The translations under genes were made by a program, and so were the position numbers. A stretch of 64,000 nt of DNA from the NCBI RefSeq assembly GCF_030519355.1, contig NZ_JAUMKC010000023.1, forward strand, positions 41,768 through 105,767, in the 5' to 3' direction. Positions 9,675 through 17,849 of the stretch are shown here, one piece after another; position 1 is the first letter of the stretch; every line of letters starts with the position of its first letter. This DNA is from Mucilaginibacter sp. L3T2-6 (GTDB lineage: Bacteria; Bacteroidota; Bacteroidia; Sphingobacteriales; Sphingobacteriaceae). The notes beneath the pieces were generated by a model, which saw only the letters and a list, made by a program, of their open reading frames with translations, did not search any database and was not told the DNA's origin.

Positions 9675-11000
9675 ATGAAAAGAGTTAACTATTTAATTTA
9701 TTTATCTGCGTTTATCCTCGCGGCATCGTCGTTTAAAGCGGCTGCCCAACAGACAGAGGAAACCGGGGATGTGGTACTGACGGCAATCCCGCAAAATAAA
9801 AATGCCTTATTTAACGGTAACGAACCCATCAGGTATAAACTCCAGGTACGCAATAACACCAAACAGCATCAAAACGGCCATATCTCGTACCTGGTGACAA
9901 CCGACGAAGGTAAAAAAGTAGCGGAAGATTCACTTCGCGTTAATCTGAAAGGCGGCGCCGGCAGAGACATCGGCATTACCGTTCCAAAAATGCAAACCGG
10001 CTTTTACCGTATCAGCTTTATGGTAAATATGCCGGAATATGACGATACCCTGCGCCGGGTATTTGGCGTTAACCCCGAAAAGATTACGTCGCGGCTGCAT
10101 AAGCCTGCAGATTTTGACGCTTTTTGGGATCAAACCCGGGCTCAGTTGGCAGCGGTACCACCAGAATACCACGTTACAGAGCGAAAGGACCTTTCGACTA
10201 ACGCAAAAAAAGTTTATTCAGTCGAGATGCGTTCATTTGGCGGGATTGTGATCCGGGGCTGGCTGGTTATTCCGCGCGATGGGAGCAAGTTCCCGGTACA
10301 CTACCGGGTGCCGGGCTATGTTGTTACCCTGAAACCTAATATGGATAACGACGACTTTATCGCGTTTGATCTAAATGTCAGGGGAAACGGCAACAGCAGG
10401 GATGTAATTAACGTCGGCACAGATAATTATTCGGTGATCAACATCGAAAATAAGGATAAATACATTTACCGCGGCGTGTATATGGATTGTCTTCGGGGTG
10501 TCGATTTTTTATATTCGCACAGCAATTTAGGTATTGATACATCAAAAATCTTTGTGGAAGGTGGCAGCCAGGGCGGCTCGCTGGCACTGATAACCGCAGC
10601 ACTTGATAAAAGGGTGAAGCTGCTTACAATGCAGGTACCACTTTACGCTGATATTCGCGACGGTTACAGTATATCTGAATCTTATGGACACCAGGTATTT
10701 CCGTTTAAGGTTTTTCGCAAATACCAGAGCCAGCACCCGGGTTTCTCATGGGAAAAATTTTATGCGACGTTCGATTATTACGATCCGCAGAACTTTGCGC
10801 CGATGGTTAAGTGCCCGGTACTAATGGGCATAGGTTTGCTTGACCAGTTTTGTCCGCCCCGCTGCAGTATGGCGTTATATAACCATATCAGCAGCACAAA
10901 CAAGGAGTTTGTATGTGTACCGAACTCCACACACGAGGTTGATTTTAATTATTTTATGTTTCAGAACCTGTGGCTGCGCGAGAAATTCCGGATACCTTAG
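9675..11000 (+). CDS. Exported CE7-type acetyl esterase (acetylxylan esterase/cephalosporin-C deacetylase family) with N-terminal Ig-like domain (copy 1)
   Basis: This 441-residue protein has a signal peptide ending SFKAAA. Residues about 30-125 form a beta-sandwich-like domain ending in YDDTLRRVFG. The alpha/beta hydrolase domain follows. CE7 elements are visible: PGY (oxyanion region), VRGNGNSRDVIN in place of the usual RGQ motif, the nucleophile in GGSQGG, Asp in GLLDQFCPP and His in STHEVDF. CE7 enzymes remove acetyl groups from sugars and small molecules. Its coupling to an O-acyltransferase suggests trimming or recycling of the acylated product in the periplasm or at the surface. The RGQ to RGN change is unusual. 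The neighbouring gene at 11230 is a paralogue with the same two-domain layout. Confidence 0.82.
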   Translation: MKRVNYLIYLSAFILAASSFKAAAQQTEETGDVVLTAIPQNKNALFNGNEPIRYKLQVRNNTKQHQNGHISYLVTTDEGKKVAEDSLRVNLKGGAGRDIGITVPKMQTGFYRISFMVNMPEYDDTLRRVFGVNPEKITSRLHKPADFDAFWDQTRAQLAAVPPEYHVTERKDLSTNAKKVYSVEMRSFGGIVIRGWLVIPRDGSKFPVHYRVPGYVVTLKPNMDNDDFIAFDLNVRGNGNSRDVINVGTDNYSVINIENKDKYIYRGVYMDCLRGVDFLYSHSNLGIDTSKIFVEGGSQGGSLALITAALDKRVKLLTMQVPLYADIRDGYSISESYGHQVFPFKVFRKYQSQHPGFSWEKFYATFDYYDPQNFAPMVKCPVLMGIGLLDQFCPPRCSMALYNHISSTNKEFVCVPNSTHEVDFNYFMFQNLWLREKFRIP

Positions 11001-11229
11001 GGAAACAACTGTTGATTTGTTTTCCCACTTATGATAACTGAGAGGCAATAATTAATTAATGATATCACCGTTTTAACGGGCAATAAACATACAACAGGCA
11101 TTTTTATTTACACACTGTGGAAAATTGGGAATTTCGGCACGGTAATAGCCATACCTGACCGTTAAATGTACAACGGGGCATTTATCTTTATGGCGGCCTT
11201 AGCCGGCACCCAATTATTGAGTTGAAAAT
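11001..11229 (+). promoter_or_regulatory. Gap between the two esterase genes with a -7-like box
   Basis: GGAAACAA and TTGTTTTCC at 11001-11026 could form a short hairpin after the first esterase. TATCTTTA at 11183-11190 is one mismatch from TAnnTTTG and lies 40 bases before the next ATG, so the second esterase/barrel pair may have its own promoter. No convincing -33 element is seen. Confidence 0.35.
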
Positions 11230-12528
11230 ATGATGGCAAAATTTACGAATAAGATACTGGTAATGGCAATTGCACTGGTTATGCTGACCGGAGTACACGT
11301 TTTTGCACAGGAAGAAACGGTAACTACAGAGTTAACCACCCATAGCAGTGATGCTATCTTCAGCTCAACTGCTTCTTATACATTTTCAGTACAAAGCACC
11401 TACAACACGCCGCAGGTGGGCAGTGTAAAATATGTGGTGACTACCGAGGCTGGCAAGAAGATGAAGTCGGACTCAGTTCATGTAAATATCGGCCCGCGCA
11501 GCTCCGCCAGCTACAGTTTTGATATTTCAGGCTTGCAAAGCGGTTTTTACAAAGTCAACTTCATGATCAACGTATCTGACTATGACGATACTACCCGCAG
11601 GGCATTTGGTATAAGGCCCCACGAAGTACGTTCGCAGCATGCAAAGCCATCTGATTTTGAAAAATTCTGGAATAATACTAAGGCCGAACTTGCCAAAGTC
11701 GACCCTGAATTTACAGTAACGGAAATGCCCGATTCGAGCAAAGACAACCGTAATGTTTACCTGGTCGAAATGAAGTCACTCGGCGGCATGACCATTCGCG
11801 GCTGGCTTACCGAACCCAAAACAACCAATAAAAAGAAAAAATTTGCTGTGATGCTGGCATTGCCGGGTTACCAGGTTAATCTAATGCCGCTATACGGCGT
11901 CGACCCTGATATTGCTATACTTTCGCTCAACATTCGCGGACAAGGCAATAGTCGGGACGTCATCAACGTCCGCAAGGAAACTTATATAACACTTGGTATT
12001 GAAGACAAAAACAAATATGTACTTCGCGGCGCCATTATGGACTGTGTACGCGCGGTAGACTTTATTTATACCCGCCCCGAATTAAGGCATGATAACATTA
12101 TTGCCGTGGGTGGTAGCCTGGGAGGATTTTTAGCTATTGCAACTTCTTCGGTGGATAAACGTATAAACTTCTGTTCGGCAGCGAACCCGATATTAAGCGA
12201 TGTACGCGATTTGCAGTACGAAGTGGACTGGCCGTTTATCGACATTAAAAAATATGTTAATACCAGGCCGGGATTAACTTATGAGCATGTGTTAAACAAC
12301 CTGGATTATTTTGATTCGAAAAACTTCGCATCAACCTTGCAATGCCGTACCCTGGTGGGGATGGGCATGCTGGATAACATTGCACCGCCAAACACAGTAC
12401 AAATACTTTATAACGGAATCCCGGCGGATAAGCACCTGATCATTTTCAGGGACCTGGCGCACGAAATCGGCAAAAAGTACGTGGTGTACGAGGGCCGCTG
12501 GATGAGGGATACATTTGCATTGTTTTAA
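11230..12528 (+). CDS. Exported CE7-type acetyl esterase with N-terminal Ig-like domain (copy 2)
   Basis: This 432-residue paralogue of the 9675 gene has a signal peptide (ending HVFAQ), an N-terminal beta domain ending YDDTTRRAFG, and an alpha/beta hydrolase domain. The motif NIRGQGNSRDVIN keeps the CE7 RGQ. The nucleophile elbow is GGSLGG instead of GGSQGG, so the Gln next to Ser is replaced by Leu. Acid and base are in GMLDNIAPP and LAHEIG. The two copies thus differ in complementary motifs and may have diverged in substrate. Two ATG codons start the gene; the first is taken. The barrel gene follows after 15 bases. Deacetylation of a secreted or surface glycan is inferred from the family. 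Confidence 0.82.
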   Translation: MMAKFTNKILVMAIALVMLTGVHVFAQEETVTTELTTHSSDAIFSSTASYTFSVQSTYNTPQVGSVKYVVTTEAGKKMKSDSVHVNIGPRSSASYSFDISGLQSGFYKVNFMINVSDYDDTTRRAFGIRPHEVRSQHAKPSDFEKFWNNTKAELAKVDPEFTVTEMPDSSKDNRNVYLVEMKSLGGMTIRGWLTEPKTTNKKKKFAVMLALPGYQVNLMPLYGVDPDIAILSLNIRGQGNSRDVINVRKETYITLGIEDKNKYVLRGAIMDCVRAVDFIYTRPELRHDNIIAVGGSLGGFLAIATSSVDKRINFCSAANPILSDVRDLQYEVDWPFIDIKKYVNTRPGLTYEHVLNNLDYFDSKNFASTLQCRTLVGMGMLDNIAPPNTVQILYNGIPADKHLIIFRDLAHEIGKKYVVYEGRWMRDTFALF

Positions 12529-12543
12529 TATTAACCATTAATC

Positions 12544-13401
12544 ATGAGCCTTTTGAAAACTATTACCAGAACTTTACTTTTCTCGCTGATATTTTTAATT
12601 ACCGCCAATAGCCTGAGCTATGCCGACGGCGGTTTCCCCGTACGCCCCGGGCGTTTGTTGCTGGCGCCATCGGTTGCTTACTTCTGGGCCAATTCGGGCT
12701 GGGACCAAAATAGTGTAAAGACACCATTTGCTGATAATGGCAGATTTTCGTCGGTAGGTACTACTTTATATGGCGAATATGGCATCAGCCGCAAATTTGC
12801 AGTGGTAGCGTCGTTACCGCTGGTATTTAACAGGTACACTTCCGCCTCAAATCCACCGGTAACAAGTTCGGGCCTCGCCGACCTGGAGACCGGTTTACGG
12901 TATTACCTGGCGAATATTGATTTCGTTTATTACTTCTCATTGCAGGGTACTGCCATTACCCCAATGTACAGCAATAACCCCAGCCTTGGTTACGGCGAGG
13001 AAGGCGCTGAATTAAAGCTTGCTTTTTCGGGCACCGGTCACCTGGGCAGCCTTACAACTTATTTTAATGCCGCCGACGGCGTGCGCCAATATTTCGGAAC
13101 CAACGGCCCTATCCAGAACCGTTACAATGCAACTTTTGGTATTACGCTGGATAGCGACTATGAAAACCAGGTTTCAGCAACTGTAAGCGGCATCTATTCA
13201 CAAAGCGACGACAAGCGGTTTTCAGCAATACCCGAAACCAATAAAGATTTTTCATTTCTGCAGGCTTCCATTGGCTTTGGCCATTCGTTTACCAGGGAAA
13301 CTTCGCTGTTTTTGAGCGGCGGCAGATTTCTTACAGGCCGCAATACCGGCGTAGGCACATCAGTATCCCTGGCCTTTATTTACAGGCTGGATTATAGGTA
13401 G
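12544..13401 (+). CDS. Outer-membrane beta-barrel protein, MetA-like transporter family (copy 2)
   Basis: This 285-residue protein has a signal peptide (about residues 1-27) followed by FPVRPGRLLLAPSVAYFW. It has the same fold pattern as the 8830 gene: YGEYGISRKFAVVASLPL, GLADLETGLRYYL, GHSFTRETSLFLSGG and a C-terminal aromatic strand. It is a paralogue of copy 1, but here it follows the esterase, so the order barrel-esterase-esterase-barrel is mirrored. A barrel with a linked periplasmic esterase could be an export or uptake pore for the modified polymer; this is inference. A heptamer-repeat hairpin immediately after the stop is probably its terminator. Confidence 0.72.
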   Translation: MSLLKTITRTLLFSLIFLITANSLSYADGGFPVRPGRLLLAPSVAYFWANSGWDQNSVKTPFADNGRFSSVGTTLYGEYGISRKFAVVASLPLVFNRYTSASNPPVTSSGLADLETGLRYYLANIDFVYYFSLQGTAITPMYSNNPSLGYGEEGAELKLAFSGTGHLGSLTTYFNAADGVRQYFGTNGPIQNRYNATFGITLDSDYENQVSATVSGIYSQSDDKRFSAIPETNKDFSFLQASIGFGHSFTRETSLFLSGGRFLTGRNTGVGTSVSLAFIYRLDYR

Positions 13402-13409
13402 AAATTTTG

Positions 13410-13476
13410 GTGAAAGGTAAAAGGTTAAAGGCGAAAGACCGTTCTAAACCTTTTACCTTTCGCCTTTAACCTTTAG
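13410..13476. terminator. Heptamer-repeat hairpin, bidirectional terminator
   Basis: Four 7-nt units (GTGAAAG, GTAAAAG, then two more of the form GNNAAAG) at 13410-13437 face four complementary units (CCTTTTA and similar) at 13449-13476. The arms pair over about 17 bp perfectly (AAGGTTAAAGGCGAAAG with its complement). It sits between convergent genes, and its right arm includes the last codons and stop of the SRPBCC gene. Confidence 0.75.
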
Positions 13477-13948
13477 CCTGCTTCATCACCCCAAATAATT
13501 CGTCAATCGCCCTTTTCCTGAACTCAAATATCTGCTTCACTTTGTTGCCGACGAATACAGCATTGGTAAACCTGCCGATCACGCCGTAGGGAATTGCATA
13601 ATTTAAAATATCAGTCATTAGCACCCCGCCTTCAATTTCTTTAAAATGGTGCTGATGGTGCCATAAGGCATAGGGGCCAAAGCGCTGTTCGTCCACAAAA
13701 TACTGACCCTCTTTTACGTGGGTTATTTCGGTCATCCAATTCATTTTGATACCCATTACCGGCGTAATCTTGTAGGTGATTATCATTCCTGCGTACATTT
13801 TGGTATCCCCGTTATAATCGGATGTAACTATAAACTTCATATCATCCGGCGTAATTTTTGCCAGGTTGAGCGGTGATGAGAAAAAATCCCAGGCTTCATG
13901 GAGGCTCACAGGGATAGCTTGTTCGGTTTTAAGCAGGTATGTTTTCAC
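13466..13948 (-). CDS. SRPBCC (START-like) ligand-binding family protein
   Basis: This cytoplasmic protein of 160 residues has the SRPBCC start motif (LKTEQAIPVSLHEAWDFFSS followed by PLNLAKITPDDM). A hydrophobic cavity-forming beta sheet follows, then a C-terminal helix (VGNKVKQIFEFRKRAIDELF). It resembles the CoxG/cyclase-dehydrase-like subfamily of small binding proteins seen next to isomerase or epimerase genes in other bacteria. It has no signal peptide. The ligand and role are unknown, and it appears as a single-gene unit. Its last codons lie within the repeat hairpin. Confidence 0.8.
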   Translation of the reverse strand: MKTYLLKTEQAIPVSLHEAWDFFSSPLNLAKITPDDMKFIVTSDYNGDTKMYAGMIITYKITPVMGIKMNWMTEITHVKEGQYFVDEQRFGPYALWHHQHHFKEIEGGVLMTDILNYAIPYGVIGRFTNAVFVGNKVKQIFEFRKRAIDELFGVMKQAKG

Positions 13949-14092
13949 GGATTAGCTAATAACTTTTATATAATGATTTTGAGGAACAGATCATCGAAGC
14001 CGTGTAACGGGTCAGGGCAGATAGTAGTTCAATATCCCGGCGGCTTAATTGGATGAATGTACTTAAAAAAAGCGGATTTCCGGCTATTTCGC

Positions 14093-14100
14093 TAAATTTG
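14093..14100 (+). promoter_or_regulatory. -7 promoter box of arfB
   Basis: TAAATTTG is a perfect match to TAnnTTTG and ends 3 bases before the chosen ATG at 14104. Transcription would begin at or next to the start codon, giving a leaderless mRNA. It also argues against the longer frame that begins at 14053. Confidence 0.5.
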
Positions 14101-14103
14101 CAA

Positions 14104-14520
14104 ATGAATTTTACCCGCGCCGGCCTGCAAAAAGAAATTACTTACAAAACATCCCGAAGTGGCGGAAAGGGCGGGCAGAACGTCAATAAGGTATCTACCA
14201 AGGTTGAGCTTCTTTTCTCAGTAGAGAATTCAGCGCTGTTTACTGAAGAAGAAAAATCCCTCATCAGTTCTAAATTACAAAGCCGCCTGAACAAGGATGG
14301 CCTCGTACAAATAATTTGCGACGAGGAGCGCAGCCAATATCTCAACAAGGAAAAAGCTGTAGAAAAACTGGTGGCGCTGCTTACCAGGTCGCTGCAAAAA
14401 CCCAAAATACGCAAGCCTGCTAAAGTAAGCAAAGCCGCTAAAGCGGCACGGCTTGACTCCAAAAAAATAAATTCAGCAAAAAAAGAAGGCAGAAGAGGGA
14501 ATTGGGGAGATAGCGATTAG
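14104..14520 (+). CDS. arfB: Alternative ribosome-rescue peptidyl-tRNA hydrolase ArfB
   Basis: This 138-residue protein carries the release-factor GGQ motif in SRSGGKGGQNVNKVSTKVEL near residue 20. It then has an alpha/beta body and a lysine-rich C-terminal tail (KPAKVSKAAKAARLDSKK and further basic residues). In ArfB (YaeJ/ICT1) the GGQ Gln hydrolyses peptidyl-tRNA and the basic tail enters the empty mRNA channel of ribosomes stalled without a stop codon. Both parts are present and the length matches the family. The start at 14104 fits the family N-terminus; a start at 14053 would add 17 residues with no counterpart. An IS element begins 7 bases after the stop. Confidence 0.92.
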   Translation: MNFTRAGLQKEITYKTSRSGGKGGQNVNKVSTKVELLFSVENSALFTEEEKSLISSKLQSRLNKDGLVQIICDEERSQYLNKEKAVEKLVALLTRSLQKPKIRKPAKVSKAAKAARLDSKKINSAKKEGRRGNWGDSD

Positions 14521-14526
14521 TTAATT

Positions 14527-15991
14527 AGTCAGTCCTTAAAAAGTGTATAATTAATTGATTATCAACATTTTGTTAGTACTATTAGTTGTTTAAATCTGCA
14601 GGATTTATAGATATTAGTGTCAGAAACTTGCAGTTATTTATGCTTAACAGACCAGTAATTTCCTCCCAATTGAGCTTTTTACAGCCTGGCTTGAAAGAAC
14701 AATTATCTAATAAACATCCCTTATACATTTTGGCTGATGTGATTAATTGGCAGATGTTTGAGGACAGTTTCAAAAAACATTACAATGAAAACTTTGGCCG
14801 TCCTGCCAAACCAATACGGTTGATGACAGCACTGTTGATGCTGAAACACATCCGTAACCTGAGCGATGAAAGCGTGGTAGAACAGTGGGCAGAGAATGCT
14901 TATTACCAATATTTTAGCGTGGAGCAGATCTTTACGGCAAAAGCCCCGTGTGAGGCATCAGAATTGGTTCATTTTCGCAACCGTATCGGTGCCGATGGCG
15001 TTGAGCTCATCCTTAAGGAAAGTATCCGTATCAATGGCAAAGGCGGTAAAGAAAACAAAGCCAGCATAGATACCACAGTCCAGGAAAAGAATATCACTTA
15101 TCCTACTGACAGCAAGCTACACCGGAAGATCATTAAAAAATGTTCAGCAATAGCTGAAAAAGAACAGCTTGTACTTCGTCAAAGTTACAGCCGCACTTTA
15201 AAGAAGCTAGGTATTGACCAGCGATTCAGGAACCATCCTAAAAATGGTGCAAAAGCACGTAAGGCAGACAAAAAAGTAAAAACAATAGCTGGCAGACTGG
15301 TAAGAGAACTAAAAAGAAAATTACCTGCAGAAAGTTACAGCAGCGAACTGGAGTTATTCGAGCGGGTACTTAGACAAAAGCGGCATGACAAAAACAAGGT
15401 CTATAGCCTCCACGAACCGGAAGTGGTATGCATCAGCAAAGGTAAAGAGCATAAGAAATATGAGTTTGGCAGTAAAGTATCCATTACGGTCACCCAAAAT
15501 AGTGGCGTAATCATTGGGGCGCTGAATATCCCGGGAAATGATTACGACGGACATACGCTTGATGCGGCGCTCAAGCAACAGCAGCGACTTACAGGTCATA
15601 AACTCAAAGAAGCCTTCGTTGACCGGGGCTACCGGGGTAGAAAAGAAGTCGAGGGTACCCTTATCCATACGCCCAAAACCTTTGGTAGCAAACTAACAAA
15701 CTATCGAAAATCAAAGTTGAAGGAAGGCTTTACAAACAGAGCTGCCATTGAACCTAAAATTGGTCATCTGAAAGCAGATCACCGTTTAAGTCGTAACTTT
15801 TACAAAGGCATCAAAGGCGATAACATCAATGTGATGCTAGCTGCTGCCGCAATGAATTTCAAAAGGATGATGAATCTCTGGAAAAATCATCTTTTGGCGA
15901 TTGTTTATGAAATTATCAAGCTAACTACAAATCTAAACCGAGCCTCCAAAATATACTTGTCGGTTGTTTATTGACTTTTTAAGGATTAACT
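14527..15991 (+). mobile_element. Complete IS5-like insertion sequence, 1465 bp
   Basis: Imperfect terminal inverted repeats of 18 bp bound the element: left AGTCAGTCCTTAAAAAGT at 14527-14544, and its complement with two mismatches at 15974-15991. The direct repeat ATT flanks both ends (14524-14526 and 15992-15994), consistent with a 3-bp target duplication. The element holds one intact transposase gene. Removing it joins the flanking sequence into one arm of a repeat hairpin between arfB and the LpxR gene, so it landed in a terminator-like structure. Boundaries are read by eye; an IR starting a few bases further in is possible. Confidence 0.75.
14640..15974 (+). CDS. IS5-like DDE transposase
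   Basis: This 444-residue protein has the N-terminal transposase domain (DUF772 type: FGRPAKPIRLMTALLMLKHI) and a DDE catalytic core. Likely acidic residues are Asp in KASIDTTVQEKNI, Asp in EAFVDRGYRGR and Glu in RAAIEPKIGHLK, followed by the IS5/IS4-type K/R pattern. The middle part (about 185-275) is a basic linker. The frame has no stop or shift, so the element may still be active. The ATG at 14640 fits the family start; an upstream TTG in frame lies at 14586. The stop codon reaches into the right inverted repeat. Confidence 0.9.
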   Translation: MLNRPVISSQLSFLQPGLKEQLSNKHPLYILADVINWQMFEDSFKKHYNENFGRPAKPIRLMTALLMLKHIRNLSDESVVEQWAENAYYQYFSVEQIFTAKAPCEASELVHFRNRIGADGVELILKESIRINGKGGKENKASIDTTVQEKNITYPTDSKLHRKIIKKCSAIAEKEQLVLRQSYSRTLKKLGIDQRFRNHPKNGAKARKADKKVKTIAGRLVRELKRKLPAESYSSELELFERVLRQKRHDKNKVYSLHEPEVVCISKGKEHKKYEFGSKVSITVTQNSGVIIGALNIPGNDYDGHTLDAALKQQQRLTGHKLKEAFVDRGYRGRKEVEGTLIHTPKTFGSKLTNYRKSKLKEGFTNRAAIEPKIGHLKADHRLSRNFYKGIKGDNINVMLAAAAMNFKRMMNLWKNHLLAIVYEIIKLTTNLNRASKIYLSVVY

Positions 15992-15994
15992 ATT

Positions 15995-16073
15995 TAGTGA
16001 TAGAGATTAGTTAGATGCCGGTTTTATTTTCTTAACCTAATCAACTAATCTCTAATCAATTAATCTCTAGCAT
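15995..16073. terminator. Repeat hairpin downstream of lpxR-like gene, split by the IS
   Basis: The sequence AGAGATTAGTTAGATG near 16003 pairs with repeated CTAATC/TCTAATC units at 16037-16072. Units are spaced 7-8 nt. Together with the stretch before the IS (GATTAGTTAATT at 14515-14526) it looks like one original bidirectional hairpin between convergent genes. Confidence 0.55.
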
Positions 16074-17045
16074 CTACTTAAACCTATACAACGCGGTTAC
16101 ACTGCCCCACTGCTCCGAGCGCACCATTTCTTTGGTTTCTTTGGTGTGAAAAATTGCTGCAGCATCCACAGCGAACCGTCCGGTGGTAAACGCCACACCA
16201 AACTGATTGCTGAAAATTACAGGTTCTTTATTACGCGTTATTTCAAGACTATTGGGGTCATCGTGGCTGGCAAACAAGCCGCCTTGTATGGTGGCATCAT
16301 ACAGCACATAATTGAGCAAAGGCTTGTAGTAAAAAAATATCTCGTGCTGGTGAAGCGGCTCTGCCGCCTGCTTTTGTATGGCCGAACTTTGCGTAATTAC
16401 AGAATTAAACAACTGGTTAAAATTACCGATCCTTACTATACCACCTGCGCCTGCACCGCTAAAGCCGTTACCCAGGTTTGCATACCCGGTAAATGAAGCG
16501 TCTATCCAACTGTCGCGTGCAATTAATTTGGTGTAATTTGCCGATAAATTTAACTGGGCCTCGTTATGTATCTGGTATTCCCAGCCCCCCGGGTGATAAA
16601 AGCCGAAATGGTCATGCACGTAATCCTGCACTTCTTTACCAAATGCCCCGGGGCCAATAATGCCAATCTGCGCCCCAAATTTCAAGGCGCCTTCATTTTT
16701 ATATAAAAAGTTTAAAGTGGCGCCGGCATACAGATAGCCCGCAAATGGCCGATCCACCAGATACGCCTGATCAGCGCCCTTATAATTAACACTGCCACTC
16801 TGTGGATTGAATATCTTTTGGCCTATTTCAAGACCAAGTACTTTGTTAGCAAGCTTACTGCTTTCATTTACCTTTTGGGCATGCCTGTAATAAAAAAAGA
16901 TGCCGTCGGTGTAATACCTGTCCGAACCCTGCATCAGGTAGGAATCATTATCCGTTTGTAAGCCTATTTCGGTACTGTGTGTCTGGGCAAAAACGTTCGC
17001 GGCGCAAAAAAAGCAAATGGCGAACAGCAATAATTTAAATCTCAT
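16074..17045 (-). CDS. LpxR-like outer-membrane lipid A deacylase family protein (DUF2219)
   Basis: This 323-residue protein has a signal peptide (MRFKLLLFAICFFCAANVFAQ); the frame extends upstream but the ATG at 17043-17045 fits the signal. LpxR-family features are EIGLQTDNDSYL (the Asn-Asp pair of the active-site strand), DRYYTDGIFFYYRH and QDYVHDHFG (the region of the catalytic His). The barrel ends in a C-terminal LYRFK strand. LpxR of Salmonella is a 12-strand barrel that removes the 3'-acyloxyacyl group of lipid A. In Bacteroidota the substrate is not established. It is separated from the next upstream gene by a terminator. Confidence 0.85.
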   Translation of the reverse strand: MRFKLLLFAICFFCAANVFAQTHSTEIGLQTDNDSYLMQGSDRYYTDGIFFYYRHAQKVNESSKLANKVLGLEIGQKIFNPQSGSVNYKGADQAYLVDRPFAGYLYAGATLNFLYKNEGALKFGAQIGIIGPGAFGKEVQDYVHDHFGFYHPGGWEYQIHNEAQLNLSANYTKLIARDSWIDASFTGYANLGNGFSGAGAGGIVRIGNFNQLFNSVITQSSAIQKQAAEPLHQHEIFFYYKPLLNYVLYDATIQGGLFASHDDPNSLEITRNKEPVIFSNQFGVAFTTGRFAVDAAAIFHTKETKEMVRSEQWGSVTALYRFK

Positions 17046-17075
17046 CCGGTTTGTTTGCAATAACCGTCTAAAATA

Positions 17076-17105
17076 GTAAAAGCCCCGGTAATTCAGGGCT
17101 TTTAC
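17076..17105 (-). terminator. Rho-independent terminator of the small barrel gene
   Basis: The perfect 10-bp arms GTAAAAGCCC and GGGCTTTTAC surround a 10-base loop. On the minus strand the stem is followed by TATTTTA. It lies 22 bases beyond the stop of the 17127-17678 gene. Confidence 0.8.
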
Positions 17106-17126
17106 AAATATTTTTAAAGGCAACAA

Positions 17127-17678
17127 TTAAAACGTATAGCCAATGCTCAAACCGCCTTCAGCTATTACACCATCATCATACAATACCGGCACAAACGCTA
17201 TCCTGAAATTAATACCCCCATTGTCCTGCTGAAAACGATAGCCAACAGTTGCGGTGCCGATAAAGCCGGTAACATTGTCGAACTCAAAAAATGTACCCTT
17301 ATTTGAGCCTTGAGAACGAACGAACGTTGTACCTGCGCCAAACTCGGCAAAGCTGCTGCCGCCCTCACGGCCTAATGGTGCTAAATAATTTATTTGCAGG
17401 GGGACCGATGCCACCCAGTTAGCGCCTGTGTTATAGTAACCCGCACCTACTCGGTAGCCAAACTTATCGCGCCTGTCGCCAAAACGTGTATCGTAATTTA
17501 AGGTAAGCGCTAAACCCGGGCCACCCGCCTCCAGAAATATGGTCCGGGGTTTTATAAATTCTTCCTGAACGGTATCTCTTTTAATAGGATTTGCCTCAAG
17601 GTTTTGTGCCTTTAGGTAGAAAGATGACGTAACAAGGAACAATAAAAAAAGAGCTTTTAGCGCAAAAGTTTTCTTCAC
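17127..17678 (-). CDS. Small outer-membrane beta-barrel protein, unknown
   Basis: This 183-residue protein has a signal peptide (MKKTFALKALFLLFLVTSSF, cleavage near LKAQN). The mature part shows alternating hydrophobic strands (IFLEAGGPGLALTLNYDTRF, FGYRVGAGYYNTGANW, GLSIGYTF at the end), typical of an 8-strand OmpA/OmpX-like barrel. No specific family function is recognised. It is a single-gene unit between the Lon terminator region and its own terminator. A purine-poor leader without a clear ribosome-binding site precedes the start. Confidence 0.7.
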   Translation of the reverse strand: MKKTFALKALFLLFLVTSSFYLKAQNLEANPIKRDTVQEEFIKPRTIFLEAGGPGLALTLNYDTRFGDRRDKFGYRVGAGYYNTGANWVASVPLQINYLAPLGREGGSSFAEFGAGTTFVRSQGSNKGTFFEFDNVTGFIGTATVGYRFQQDNGGINFRIAFVPVLYDDGVIAEGGLSIGYTF

Positions 17679-17758
17679 TTTGGTGGGGCTTTAGGAGGTT
17701 TTTAAATAGTACTACAATTAATTTACAATTACGATACCACCTAATACGCTTGTTAAAG

Positions 17759-17804
17759 CTGAAATGTTTCACGCCCCGGCCAGCCGGCGCCTGAAACATT
17801 TCAG
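17759..17804 (-). terminator. Strong hairpin downstream of lon
   Basis: The perfect 13-bp inverted repeat CTGAAATGTTTCA / TGAAACATTTCAG encloses a 20-base GC-rich loop that can itself fold. It lies 46 bases past the lon stop and about 80 bases before the next gene. No long T run follows on the minus strand, so it may act as an mRNA-end stabiliser instead of a classical terminator. Confidence 0.6.
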
Positions 17805-17849
17805 TAAAAATTCAGAATTATTAACAAAATATTGCCACCAAAAATGAGA

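Noticed and set aside
14053..14103. Upstream ATG for arfB
   Set aside because: The added residues are absent from the ArfB family and a perfect -7 box lies inside this stretch.
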